Below are positions 45,330-54,656 of a stretch of 64,000 nt of DNA, piece after piece. Numbering within the stretch: the first letter of the stretch is position 1; each line of letters starts with the position of its first letter. The stretch comes from Protula sp. h YS-2021. Its lineage: Eukaryota; Annelida; Polychaeta; Sabellida; Serpulidae. A model generated the notes under the pieces. That model was not told where the DNA came from. It saw only the letters and a program-made list of their open reading frames with translations, and made no database searches. The position numbers and the translations under genes were made by a program. The stretch covers positions 39,343,502 to 39,407,501 of the forward strand of contig OX457031.1 in assembly GCA_949752745.1 (NCBI GenBank). The letters are read 5' to 3'.

Positions 45330-46697
45330 ATGTCTCTCATTCATAATCATTCGTGTGAATGTAGTCTTTCTCCATTGGAATGGTTTCACGTACCACCGAC
45401 GCAAACTGCTGTAGAGAAAAGTTATAATGTTGACTATCAACCACTTACAAGCATTAGAGAAGGCGCTCCAATAGAATTCTACATTCCTGCGAGTACAGAA
45501 GAATATCTAGATTTAAAGAACAGCAAACTTCATATTGTATGTCGCATTCTAAAGGCTGATGGAACAGAGTGTGGCGCAGATGATAATGTCTCTTGCATCA
45601 ATGATGTGTTTAATGGGTTATGGTCTAATATTGAATTGTTTCTGAATGATCGTTTGGTTTCGCATAGCAACAATACTCATGGTTATACCAGCATTATCTC
45701 TCATCTCATCCATGACTCGGAAGAAAGTCTGCATTCTGAGCGCTCTATGCGTCTCATGTACAAGGATACTGCTGGGTCAATGAATAGTCATGAGGTGAAA
45801 AGACCTAATCATGAACAATATGTATCCGGGTTTCATGTCAATGCTGACGGCGGTGACTTGGGTGAGCAAGGAAATAATGGTTTACATCATCGTTATTTAC
45901 ATACACGTCTTAGCCGTGATGTTATGCTCGCAGGTGGTTTAAGGATAGATTTGTTTGAGCAGGATCGTTATCTTCCGTTTGGCATCAGTTTGAAGTTGCG
46001 TTTCCATAGACAAAAAGATGTATTGATGGCTGCAGATAATACCTATAAGGTAGAAGTGAAAGAGGCATTTTTAACCATTCGCAAAGTGAGGGTGAGTCCA
46101 GGTATTCAGTTAGGACATACAGATGCATTGATGAAAAGTCCTGCCAAGATCATCATCACTAGAAAAGAATGTAAAGTCTTGGCTATTCCAGCAGGATTTC
46201 AGTCTTTTGTGAAAGATAACATCTTTTTGGGTCAATTACCAAATCGTATTGTCATTGGTCTGGTTCATAATGAAGCTTTTGGTGGATCAGTATTGAGGAA
46301 TCCATATGATTTCAAACATTTTGATCTGGACTATATGCAACTGTACACGGATGGTGAACCAGTTCTATCCAAACCTCTCAAGCTTGACATTACACAGAAC
46401 AAATACCTGGACGCTTTTGAAACGCTTTACAAATCGTTTGATCGATTGAATGGTGAGAAAAGTTCCATTATAAAACGGGAAGATTGGCCTAGAGGTTATG
46501 CTTTATTTTCGTTTGACTTAACACCGGATTATGATGGCGATGATCATTTCCCCCTGATCAAGCATGGGAATTTGCGGCTAGAAATGAACTTTGCTACGGC
46601 TTTGCAACCTACCATCAATGTCATTGTCTATGCTGAATTTGACAACATTATTGAAATAAGTGCAAATCGTAGCATCCAATTCGACTACCAGTCATGA
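45330..46697 (+). CDS. Major capsid protein (double jelly-roll)
   Basis: A 455-codon intact frame. The opening (SPLEWFHVPPTQTAVEKSYN), the I-E-F-Y-I-P-A-S block near residue 50, and the ...DLTPDYDGDDHFPLIKHGNL block near the end are those of Polinton major capsid proteins, which are predicted to adopt the double jelly-roll fold of adenovirus-lineage viruses and assemble as trimers. The length is normal for the family. It ends in ATGA overlapping the protease start. Its integrity indicates recent activity of the capsid module. Confidence 0.93.
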   Translation: MSLIHNHSCECSLSPLEWFHVPPTQTAVEKSYNVDYQPLTSIREGAPIEFYIPASTEEYLDLKNSKLHIVCRILKADGTECGADDNVSCINDVFNGLWSNIELFLNDRLVSHSNNTHGYTSIISHLIHDSEESLHSERSMRLMYKDTAGSMNSHEVKRPNHEQYVSGFHVNADGGDLGEQGNNGLHHRYLHTRLSRDVMLAGGLRIDLFEQDRYLPFGISLKLRFHRQKDVLMAADNTYKVEVKEAFLTIRKVRVSPGIQLGHTDALMKSPAKIIITRKECKVLAIPAGFQSFVKDNIFLGQLPNRIVIGLVHNEAFGGSVLRNPYDFKHFDLDYMQLYTDGEPVLSKPLKLDITQNKYLDAFETLYKSFDRLNGEKSSIIKREDWPRGYALFSFDLTPDYDGDDHFPLIKHGNLRLEMNFATALQPTINVIVYAEFDNIIEISANRSIQFDYQS

Positions 46698-47131
46698 ACA
46701 CAAAGCAGATTGATGCCATATTGAGTCGTGATGTCATGACCAAAGACTTGTTTCAAGGCGTGTTTGCCATGGATCAGTTACCGTCTTTACAACGCGGCGC
46801 CTATGTGATCAACACAGACGATCAAGATGAACCAGGAGAACATTGGGTCGCAGTGTATTATGATAAAGACCCTGTGGAATATTTTGACTCTTATGGACTG
46901 TTCCCTCTCGATGATCGTTTAGACATATTTTTAAGAAATGACTATATGTATAATTCTATCTCATTACAAACGCCAATATCATCGTCATGTGGTTTTTATT
47001 GTGTATATTATATATTACATAGAGCTCGAGGTCAGAGTATGTTTGATATTGTGAATATATTAAAAAGAAAGGATGGTGATTTTATTGTAAAGGATTTTGT
47101 ATATAGACATTATAAACCATTGTTTTATTAA
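46694..47131 (+). CDS. Adenain-like cysteine protease (Ulp1/C5 fold)
   Basis: A 145-codon maturation protease. The catalytic residues are visible: His50 (GEHWVAVYYD), Asp65 (EYFDSYG), Gln92 (SLQTP) and Cys99 (SSSCGFYCVYY). The Gln-to-Cys spacing of seven is as in adenovirus protease. It is shorter than adenovirus protease, as usual for Polintons. It presumably cleaves virion precursors during assembly. Translationally coupled to the capsid gene by the ATGA overlap. Frame intact. Confidence 0.92.
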   Translation: MNTKQIDAILSRDVMTKDLFQGVFAMDQLPSLQRGAYVINTDDQDEPGEHWVAVYYDKDPVEYFDSYGLFPLDDRLDIFLRNDYMYNSISLQTPISSSCGFYCVYYILHRARGQSMFDIVNILKRKDGDFIVKDFVYRHYKPLFY

Positions 47132-47202
47132 TGTTGTTGTTGTTATATTAGTTAAGTTGTAGTTAAGTTGTTGTTATATTAGTTAAGTTGTTGTTGTTGT
47201 TA

Positions 47203-47208
47203 AATAAA
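47203..47208 (+). terminator. Poly(A) signal for the rightward capsid block
   Basis: AATAAA about 70 bases after the protease stop, after a run of GTTGTT repeats. Confidence 0.55.
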
Positions 47209-47209
47209 A

Positions 47210-47450
47210 CAAACCAAGTTTTCAAACAGTCTTGTTTATTGTGTTCTATTTACAAAGTCTATTTACACTATTTACAAATTCTTAACTACAAAGGCTATTT
47301 ACACTATTTACAAATTCTTAACTATAAATTCTATTTACACTATTTACAAACTTTTATTTACACTATTTACACTATTTACAAAATTCTTAACTACAAACTC
47401 TTAACTACAAAGTCTATTTACACTATTTACAAACTTATTTACAAACACAG
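47210..47450. repeat. AT-rich tandem repeat between convergent genes
   Basis: Variants of CTATTTACACTATTTACAAA, TTCTTAACTACAAAG and TTTACACTATTTACAAAC repeat about six times between the protease and the first leftward gene. It also contains TTTATT at 47,353-47,358, a possible minus-strand poly(A) signal. Confidence 0.8.
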
Positions 47451-47825
47451 TCATTTTTTCAATGCATTCATCAATGCATGCCATTCATTAGAATCTAAAT
47501 TGATATAGGTATCATAGACATTACATCCGTGTTTGTAAATGCTATGAAAGCTCACATAACGCACATCACCAAACTTTATCACTTTCACAGTTACATGTTC
47601 AGACAGTTTCAGTTCATATCCTTCTTCATTTATGTCTATCACGCACATAGGTTGTGTCAGCTCAATGGATTTGATGCCCCGCTTGAGTTGTATTCCTCCC
47701 TCTTTGAATTCAAGCGTTAAGTTCTTTCCAATCCAATGCTTGTAACAGAGCGTACCATTCCACTGTGCTGAGGGTGATGTAGTCGTAGCATTCTGTAAGC
47801 TCGTCATATTGGCGAAATTGTACAA
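47451..47825 (-). CDS. PC4-like protein, paralogue 1
   Basis: A 124-codon frame. Residues about 65-124 (GYELKLSEHVTVKVIKFGDV, then YVSFHSIYKHG and DTYINLDSNEWHALMNALKK) give the PC4 pattern: paired strands rich in Val/Lys, a conserved aromatic turn, then 'I.L...EW.AL..AL'. The N-terminal half repeats a shorter strand-rich block. Its start lies inside the 3' end of the next upstream gene. The ATG at 47,807 is an alternative. Probably binds single-stranded or melted DNA, inferred from fold only. Confidence 0.6.
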   Translation of the reverse strand: MYNFANMTSLQNATTTSPSAQWNGTLCYKHWIGKNLTLEFKEGGIQLKRGIKSIELTQPMCVIDINEEGYELKLSEHVTVKVIKFGDVRYVSFHSIYKHGCNVYDTYINLDSNEWHALMNALKK

Positions 47826-48060
47826 ACACGTCTAGACCGTTCTCAGTCACACGCACTTCTAATTCATTTGAGACTGCTAGGAGAAAGCCGGGTATTCTCA
47901 ACTTGTCTAGATGATCCTTCAACACGGATTGGTCATCAAGCGATAGGACGAGATACTGTCCAAAATGTCGTAGCACAATATCATCACATAAGTTTCTCAT
48001 GTATGAGAATCCATATGTCATGGGTTCATAATCCAACACATAGTCTTCCATCTCGTCCAT
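47710..48060 (-). CDS. PC4-like protein, paralogue 2
   Basis: A 116-codon frame with the same plan: an N-terminal strand block (FGQYLVLSLDDQSVLKDHLD), the link RIPGFLLAV, then NELEVRVTENGLDVFVQFRQ and ITLSTVEWYALLQALDW. TATAAAAT at 48,064-48,071 sits only 3 bases before the first ATG, so translation may start at the Met 13 codons on (48,021). It overlaps paralogue 1 by 116 bases in another frame. Acidic N-terminus. Confidence 0.6.
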   Translation of the reverse strand: MDEMEDYVLDYEPMTYGFSYMRNLCDDIVLRHFGQYLVLSLDDQSVLKDHLDKLRIPGFLLAVSNELEVRVTENGLDVFVQFRQYDELTECYDYITLSTVEWYALLQALDWKELNA

Positions 48061-48065
48061 GTATT

Positions 48066-48440
48066 TTATACTCGGATGATGTTGAACAGTGGATGTTGTA
48101 TCGCTTCTAGGAATCGTAAGGCTGCGTGCCAGTTCTTGATATCAAAGAAGATCAACTGTGCATAGGGTGTATCTGGCACAACTCCCTTATAATCCTTTGG
48201 ATAATCCTGTAAAAGATTTCTACAGAATGTCACACGTATCTTAGAATCATATTCAGCCACCGTCACTTCCAGTTTATTTTCAAGTCTGCGTTCAAACCCA
48301 GGTTCAAGCGGTATGTTTTTAAAGTCTTTCCACACTTCAGGTTTAAACCGATAAGCAGAACTTCTCCGAGAACCCATCATCACTTCATTCCTCTCATTAA
48401 TTTTAAGGTAAACACCATCGTCCAACATGAGTGCATTCAT
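48066..48440 (-). CDS. PC4-like protein, paralogue 3
   Basis: A 124-codon frame: an N-terminal block (DDGVYLKINERNEVMMGSRR), the link EPGFERRLENKLEVTVAEYD and a C-terminal AQLIFFDIKNWHAALRFLEA. This matches the two-part plan of the neighbouring paralogues, with the [IF]-x-W-[HY]-A-L ending. It lies 13 bases after the stop of the upstream PC4 gene, so the two are probably co-transcribed. Confidence 0.6.
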   Translation of the reverse strand: MNALMLDDGVYLKINERNEVMMGSRRSSAYRFKPEVWKDFKNIPLEPGFERRLENKLEVTVAEYDSKIRVTFCRNLLQDYPKDYKGVVPDTPYAQLIFFDIKNWHAALRFLEAIQHPLFNIIRV

Positions 48441-48453
48441 GATTGTTACCTTG

Positions 48454-48816
48454 TTATGACTTGTCGTCTTGTCTGCGAAGCCTTTGATCCACTTCTTTCA
48501 CCTGCTTCTTCAGCATTTTCCATTCAGGTATTGTCAGCAAAATTCCCTTTTTTGTTGGACGGTTTTTTCCAGTCCCCTCATCTCTGAGGTATTTGCGAAT
48601 GTTTATCACACCTTCATTACTTTGTTTCATAATCTTGATATACTTTCCATTGCCTAGAGAAAGCATTCCATCCCACGACTGTGGTGTTGGTGCCGTCGCC
48701 GTCGCCGTCTCCACTTTTAATTTCTTGATGGTAGTGTCAGGATGTTTCACATTCATGTCTTTCACTGTATCAGCAAGAGTATCCATATCCGTTGTTGCAG
48801 ATCTTTTCCGATTCAT
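48454..48816 (-). CDS. PC4/SUB1-like protein, canonical member
   Basis: A 120-codon protein with a Thr/Lys-rich N-terminal tail (about 45 residues, as in human PC4) and the most recognisable PC4 core: DGMLSLGNGKYIKIMKQSNE, then INIRKYLRDEGTGKNRPTKK and GILLTIPEWKMLKKQVKEVD. PC4 binds single-stranded DNA and melted promoters and can act in replication or transcription. Ends in a basic tail. A TATATAAG element lies 55 bases upstream. Frame intact. Confidence 0.8.
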   Translation of the reverse strand: MNRKRSATTDMDTLADTVKDMNVKHPDTTIKKLKVETATATAPTPQSWDGMLSLGNGKYIKIMKQSNEGVINIRKYLRDEGTGKNRPTKKGILLTIPEWKMLKKQVKEVDQRLRRQDDKS

Positions 48817-48870
48817 GTTGACGCTTCAGTGTTCACACCTCAACTAACTCTCAAGTTGAAGTGTCTCCCC

Positions 48871-48878
48871 CTTATATA
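48871..48878 (-). promoter_or_regulatory. TATA box, leftward PC4-like cluster
   Basis: On the minus strand the sequence reads AGTATATAAGG, 55 bases before the ATG at 48,816. It overlaps the end of the polymerase gene. Confidence 0.6.
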
Positions 48879-51800
48879 CTGTAATGCCCATGCGCCAAAG
48901 TGGAATAGCCATCACTCATCACATATCGCTTGTCATCAAAGGGGGAGAGAGCCACTTTCCTCAACTTCTCCGAGAAGATCTGGTGGTCCTGACTTCGAAA
49001 GATGTGTCCTGTAGTCATCGTTTGCGTTTGGTTGAACAAACTGTCTCTATACTGCTGATGTTTCATACGTCTTTGACACGCGCGAGTGATGCCTTTAGCC
49101 GTACGTTTTTCTTTCCCACGATATATCATACTATACATTTTCGGCCGAAGTCCAACAAACTCTTCAATGGGAATGCCCGCCGTCTCATCTTTCATTTTCC
49201 CAAGCACTTTCTTGTTCACGTTGGAATGCAGGAAATGATCTGGCGGATAGTCACTTGTGTCGAACAAGTCGGCATCTTCCTGCATGTCTTTGTATATATC
49301 GTCCGTTTCTATGTCATAACATAGACTGTCGGTGTCGCTGAACAACAGCTTGGCGTCGGGATACTTGGTCATGATGCAGTTGTAATGAAAGTGGAACATG
49401 AGCACCTTGCTGAGGTCGAGAATGGTGAACCCAACTTGAATGGGTTTATCCAGAAGCAGATCCACTTTGCGCAAATGTACCGCGGTCAAATCTTCGTTGA
49501 AAATTCTAAATTTGTGGAAGGAAGGTTTGGCTACAAGTTTCTTGAACCGCTTTTCCTGGTGAACAAGTTCCACATTCATGCGTTTTCTCACATTTTCCAT
49601 GGTTTTACCAAACACAGAGTTGTTCATCAATTTGAAAAAGTCTTTCTCAAACGGGTTCTTGGCCAACTTTCTCTTTTCCGTGTTCAAGGAGATGTATTTT
49701 GCCAACCATTTGCTCTGTGCAAACATGATGGCACGATGCACCTTCGTGACTTTCAATCCCAGTGAGACATATTGCTGTAAATTTCTATAATGAAGCACAT
49801 ATTTCTTCTTGTCACACAAGTTGGGAATGAGCTTTTCACTAGGTTTGCCTTTCATGTTTAGATCTTTCCGTAGCTTCTGACTATGTTTTGACAATTCTCC
49901 CACTTTCACACATTTCCGTTCTGGAGCCACTGGGTAGTGATTATGACGATCATGGATTGAATATGGGTATTCCAAATCCACTTCTAAAATGTACCCAATC
50001 TCATCATCTTCATCCACATCCATAAAGTCAATGGATTCTGGCTCGCTCACCCACATAAATCCACTTTCCGGCATGCTTTGTGACATGGCCCAGCCATACA
50101 AGTTGTTTGCATCCAGGTACGTCAAGTAGTTGGTTGGTTTCGTGGGATCGTAATCTGGTACATAGGGGTTATTTGCTTTCGCATACTTGTGTGTGATGAC
50201 AGATATTCCTCCACGTAGACCTTGTTCAACCATTTGATACATGTCAATGTCGTTGATCAATTCCAATTTCACCTTTGTCGCTTTCAACATAGCATCCCAG
50301 GACAGTCCTGGCGCTGTATAGTAGTGAGCAGGATCTAATTCATACGTGTTGAGACATACGTGACGAAAGTTTTCAAACACGTCAGCCAGCAGCAACACAT
50401 CTGATTTCAGGTACAAGTCATGGTATTCGCCAAATGTAGTACAGTGGAATGTCTCCCAGACCTTCTGCGCATGCGCATAATCCTCATCGCTAATGTCTTC
50501 TTCACTGAGCAGACTGTAAAACTTGTCCTTGGACGGCAGTTGTGTTTCAGCAAACTTGGATGGCTCATCCACGTAATCATAAGGGTACACTCCCTTTCTC
50601 AACAGTAACTCTTGTTGGTCACTATCGTGAATGTGTGACGTCATGTGATAAAAGTTGTCTTTCCCTTCTGCTGCCAGGTTGGAGACCAACTTCTGTAGAG
50701 AAGTACTCATGAACTGATAACTGTCTGTAAATTTCAGATTGCTCATGGTGAATGCAATATATTTCTCAACGGTGTTGGGAATGACTGTAATCCTTTCGTT
50801 TTTGAACTTTCCAATTTCTTCCATGATCAAATGACTGTCATAGCCTCGTAAATTGTGGAAAAACACAGGAATGATGAAAGAATCTTCAACATCCTGCTGA
50901 TCTTTTCGAAATCGAAATTGCAAATTGCATTGACTATGTGCAGCTCCACGGTATTTGCCATTGATATGGTCATGATCTGTCACATGATCTGCTCCTAGAG
51001 GCTCATAACAAATGTAGCAATCTGTGGCGTTCTTATAATGCTCTTCATCTTCATGAGTCATCACCATTTTCTTTTTCTGTTGTAAACCATGCACAATACG
51101 ATCACGCTCATTCACCATATGGTCTAAAAAGACTTTCACGGCATTGTCTCCTCGATACATGACTGGTGCACGTGTATCATACTGGCTCACAAACACATAG
51201 GCAAAGCTGTTTGGACGATGATGCTGATACCTGTCTCCTTCATGTTTTTTCGTGAAACATTCAAAGTCTGCATAAATCACAAAGGGCGCTCGCTGTTGTT
51301 TGGCTACATTCTTGAACTTGATGAAGGGTTCCTTGGGGAATGATAAACGTTGTGCGCCATGCTTGCCACACACTTCACGATGCTTGTCTAACAGATCTTG
51401 TCGCATAAACCCATGAAGACAGTTGAAACAATAAAATATTGCATTCTGACGCTTTGTTCGATAAGCCATCAGTCTGCTGAAATTCTTGATGAGGCAGTAA
51501 TGTCTTGTCTTGTCATTGCTAATCAAAAGCAAGTTGATTTCTCTGGCGCTGTTGGCGCTGTTGGCGCTGGTGTTTCGACTTAGTTGTATCGGAACAACGA
51601 CATCATGTTCATATCCAAACACGTTAATGGACACATCATTCTCCTTTTCAAACTTTGGAATGTCTGTAATCGGTGTTGGAAATGTTATGCCTTCCACCTT
51701 CAATTTGTTCTCAAATGGTGTGTAATGACTCACGCGGCAAGGACTGTTTGTTGAAGGGTGAAGGTGAGCCAATACAGACCATAAGAAACATTTGTTGTCT

Positions 51801-52564
51801 TTATTCTGAATGTTTAACACACCTTTTGTACTCTTTACTTTCTTCGGTAGTGGGATAAAACTGCTCGCTTCCAGTGGCGCTGACGTAGCTGTATGCACTT
51901 CAATGAATAATATGTTATCCATCACCCAGCCAGAGCCTTGTCGCTCATGTTCATCAAACCTGGTAAATAATTCTTTATAGGCTTCTGGCAAGTCCTTCTC
52001 AATATCTGTTGGATTGTATGCTGCATATGTCGGACTACTGATGAAGGCATTATCCACTTGTTCTACCATCACGCCTTCAACATTTGGTGTCATTTTCTTG
52101 AAGCGTGCATGTACCACAATGTACCATTTCATGCCACGGTTTAACGTCTCTAGCAAATGTCTCTTGATTCTATTCTCTTGTTGTCGCATTTCGAGTAGCA
52201 AATCCGATCCATCTTCAGGCTCAAACCGTCTTTCCTGTGCGTTTTCACCAAGACTCACTCTTCTGCCTCTGCCTACTTGTCCTGTCTCTTTCTTTCTTTG
52301 TTCTTCATGAGACACATTTTCCATCTCAACACATGCATGCGTCTCAAACGCATCCAAAGATGGAAATATTTTAATACATTCACCGCAGAGGACTGGATCA
52401 GGTCTTTCAACATCATCTTGTAAGGTCTTTCGTCTCTTGACTTCAATCTGCTCAACAAGCTCTTCACGAGCACGTTTCAACCTAGCTGGTTTACATCTAT
52501 GTGTCACGAACACTTCCAGAGATGGAAATGTCACATCACAATCATGACAGTAGACTGTTGCCAT
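48872..52564 (-). CDS. Protein-primed-type family B DNA polymerase
   Basis: A 1230-codon intact replicative polymerase starting MATVYCHDC. The longer frame to 52,618 is rejected because that ATG lies about 6 bases from the TATA box. In order: two C2H2-like fingers (residues 6-24 and 60-78), an NIQNKDNKCFLWSV block near 252-264 typical of Polinton polymerases, another finger (FYCFNC), exonuclease I with DFE at 433-435, an inserted HNH/endonuclease VII-like zinc cluster (CYIC, DHDH, CN) at 516-547, exonuclease II (HNLRGYD, 570-576) and exonuclease III (YLKSD, 718-722). Polymerase motif A is LDANNLYG (about 817-824), motif B is NNSVFG (981-986) and motif C is DTDS (1077-1080). All catalytic acids are present. 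By family analogy it copies linear DNA from the terminal repeats with a protein primer. Confidence 0.95.
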   Translation of the reverse strand: MATVYCHDCDVTFPSLEVFVTHRCKPARLKRAREELVEQIEVKRRKTLQDDVERPDPVLCGECIKIFPSLDAFETHACVEMENVSHEEQRKKETGQVGRGRRVSLGENAQERRFEPEDGSDLLLEMRQQENRIKRHLLETLNRGMKWYIVVHARFKKMTPNVEGVMVEQVDNAFISSPTYAAYNPTDIEKDLPEAYKELFTRFDEHERQGSGWVMDNILFIEVHTATSAPLEASSFIPLPKKVKSTKGVLNIQNKDNKCFLWSVLAHLHPSTNSPCRVSHYTPFENKLKVEGITFPTPITDIPKFEKENDVSINVFGYEHDVVVPIQLSRNTSANSANSAREINLLLISNDKTRHYCLIKNFSRLMAYRTKRQNAIFYCFNCLHGFMRQDLLDKHREVCGKHGAQRLSFPKEPFIKFKNVAKQQRAPFVIYADFECFTKKHEGDRYQHHRPNSFAYVFVSQYDTRAPVMYRGDNAVKVFLDHMVNERDRIVHGLQQKKKMVMTHEDEEHYKNATDCYICYEPLGADHVTDHDHINGKYRGAAHSQCNLQFRFRKDQQDVEDSFIIPVFFHNLRGYDSHLIMEEIGKFKNERITVIPNTVEKYIAFTMSNLKFTDSYQFMSTSLQKLVSNLAAEGKDNFYHMTSHIHDSDQQELLLRKGVYPYDYVDEPSKFAETQLPSKDKFYSLLSEEDISDEDYAHAQKVWETFHCTTFGEYHDLYLKSDVLLLADVFENFRHVCLNTYELDPAHYYTAPGLSWDAMLKATKVKLELINDIDMYQMVEQGLRGGISVITHKYAKANNPYVPDYDPTKPTNYLTYLDANNLYGWAMSQSMPESGFMWVSEPESIDFMDVDEDDEIGYILEVDLEYPYSIHDRHNHYPVAPERKCVKVGELSKHSQKLRKDLNMKGKPSEKLIPNLCDKKKYVLHYRNLQQYVSLGLKVTKVHRAIMFAQSKWLAKYISLNTEKRKLAKNPFEKDFFKLMNNSVFGKTMENVRKRMNVELVHQEKRFKKLVAKPSFHKFRIFNEDLTAVHLRKVDLLLDKPIQVGFTILDLSKVLMFHFHYNCIMTKYPDAKLLFSDTDSLCYDIETDDIYKDMQEDADLFDTSDYPPDHFLHSNVNKKVLGKMKDETAGIPIEEFVGLRPKMYSMIYRGKEKRTAKGITRACQRRMKHQQYRDSLFNQTQTMTTGHIFRSQDHQIFSEKLRKVALSPFDDKRYVMSDGYSTLAHGHYSI

Positions 52565-52623
52565 CGTTGTTGTTTCTTCAACTGCTAGAACTGGAATGAA
52601 GTAAAATATACGTTTCACTCTTC

Positions 52624-52631
52624 CTTTTATA
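52624..52631 (-). promoter_or_regulatory. TATA box, DNA polymerase
   Basis: The minus strand reads GTATAAAAGGAAGAGTG, about 60 bases upstream of the chosen ATG. This spacing matches the other TATA-led genes of the element. Confidence 0.65.
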
Positions 52632-53094
52632 CCACTTCAATGGTGTGTTAACTCAGCAGAATGTATCACTAGTTGACTAGTTAACATGTTTCACTCATGC
52701 TTTTATTCTACTTCCATGTAATCAAAATATGGTGTGTAACTTGTTTCAAAAATGCTGACTCAGCAGAATTTTACTTGTGTATATGAATATCTCACTTACA
52801 GTTGTACAGCTGTACTGCTGCACAGCAGAGACATCTAGCGGTGAAGTTAAATGGTCTGCCAAATGGTATTCATCCGCGAAGAAGCACTGTAATGGTGAAA
52901 TTTTCAGTCAACTATAACGAAAGTTATAACGAAAGTTATCACAATTTTAAGTTAAAATGGCGGTAAAAATGCATACAGCCAGCTGCGCAAATAGCCTATG
53001 ATCATGTTAAAACTTTACATAAAACTGAATCAAATGGTGAAATTTTCATATAAATCGACCAAGTATAATGAAAGGTATTGTTTTACAAAGTTTC

Positions 53095-53870
53095 AATTAA
53101 GCAAATAACCAAAGTTTGTTTACAAAGTTTGTTGACAAAGTTTGTTTACAAAGTTTGTTTACAAAGTTTGTTTACAAAGTTTGTTTACAAATTTTCAATT
53201 ATGTAAATAAGTCAAGTTTGTTTACAAAGTTTGCTTTCAAATTTTGTTTATAAAGTTTGTTTACAAATTTTGTTTATAAAGTTTGTTTACAAAGTTTGTT
53301 TACAAAGTTTGTTTACAAATTTTGTTTATAAAGTTTGTTTATAAAGTTTGTTTACACAGTGTGTTTACAAAGTTTGTTTACAAAGTTTGTTTACAAATTT
53401 TCAATTATGTAAATAAGTCAAGTTTGTTTACAAAGTTTGCTTACAAATTTTGTTTATAAAGTTTGTTTACAAATTTTGTTTATAAAGTTTGTTTACAAAG
53501 TTTGTTTACAAAGTTTGTTTATAAAGTTTGTTTACAAAGTTTTAATTATGTAAATAAGTCAAGTTTGGTTACAAAGTTTGCTTACAAATTTTGTTTATAA
53601 AGTTTGTTTACAAATTTTGTTTACAAAGTTTGTTTACAAATTTTGTTTATAAAGTTTGTTTACAAAGTTTGTTTACAAATTTTGTTTATAAAGTTTGTTT
53701 ACAAAGTTTGTTTACAAATTTTGTTTATAAAGTTTGTTTACAAAGTTTTAATTATGTAAATAACTAAAGTTTGTTTACAAAGTTTGTTTATAAAGTTTGT
53801 TTACACAGTTTGTTTACAAAGTTTGTTTACAAAGTTTAAATTATGCAAATAACTAAAGTTTGTTTACAAA
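53095..53870. repeat. 13-base AAAGTTTGTTTAC minisatellite
   Basis: About 55 tandem variants (GTTTGTTTACAAA, GTTTGTTTATAAA, TTTTGTTTATAAA), broken at intervals by a spacer AATTATGTAAATAAGTCAAG, which gives a higher-order repeat. It lies between the polymerase promoter and the outer terminal repeat. Confidence 0.95.
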
Positions 53871-53908
53871 GTTCACTTTTTATTTATCAAGTTTCAATAA
53901 ACACTTAC

Positions 53909-54034
53909 CGAAATAGTTGTCACTGGATGCCATCCCTTGATCTGATGTGATCCAATTGCTGTCTGTAACTTTTGCTTCCTTGCTCCACTCACCGAAATGA
54001 CTGTCACTGCTGGATGCTCATCCCTTATATACCC
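53909..54034 (-). other. Possible leader exon with duplicated donor-like sites
   Basis: The minus strand has TATATAAGGG (54,027-54,036) then two tandem copies of an ~80-base unit, each with GGGATG..GCATCCAG..TGACA and ending ATTTCGGTGAGTG or ATTTCGGTAAGTG. The last starts with an ATG (53,931-53,933) and reaches a strong donor (GTAAGT). It could be a 5' exon spliced to the polymerase transcript. No transcript evidence, so speculative. Confidence 0.35.
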
Positions 54035-54486
54035 CCTCTGATGAAACTGAAGCTGACTTGACAGAATTTTGCTCACCTAGGGGGGGGGGGGGTCGGTACA
54101 TAGTATGTCCTGGGGGGGGGGGGGGGTCGGTCGACCCAAAAAATGAAAAATGTTCAGAATCGTCTGAAACGGATAAATATGCAAAAATCACAATTTCGAG
54201 GGGGGGGGGGGGGTCGGTCGACCCAAAAAATGAAAAATGTTTAGAATCGTCTGAAACGGATAAATATGCAAAAATCACAATTTCGGGGGGGGGGGGGGTC
54301 GTGGCTTTTTAGGGTCTGTTGCCATGGTTACACTGATTGACAGGTGGAGTTCGTTGGCTTCATGATGATTGACTCGGCCAACACTTTCAAGCAACTTTCG
54401 CTCCAGACTTTCGCTCCAGACAGTATGACCTCATTATGACCTCATTATGACCTCATGGATGGCCGCGCCTATCCTAACGCTTATCA

Positions 54487-54656
54487 TGACGTCACTTCCG
54501 GTCCAGACAGCACTTCCGCTCCAGACAACACTTCCGCTCCAGACAACACTTCCGGTCCAGACGCTATGACGTCACTTCCAGACAGTATGACGTCACAAAG
54601 TGGCGCAGAAATCCGTTCCAGACATGATGACGTCACTTCCAGACAGTATGACGTCA
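54487..54656. promoter_or_regulatory. Array of ETS and CRE consensus sites (right TIR)
   Basis: TGACGTCA occurs at 54,487, 54,567, 54,588, 54,628 and 54,649. CGGAAGTG-type sites on the minus strand occur at 18-base spacing (54,493-54,556, four copies). TGACGTCACTTCCGGT (54,487-54,502) is a fused CRE-ETS element. Read inward, it sits upstream of the leftward genes. Confidence 0.65.

Noticed and set aside
52565..52618. Eighteen-codon N-terminal extension of the DNA polymerase
   Set aside because: Its ATG lies about 6 bases from the TATA box, so it is unlikely to be in the mRNA. The internal ATG begins directly before the first zinc finger.
54018..54312. Frames over the right-end poly-G units
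   Set aside because: Repeat artefacts matching the left array.
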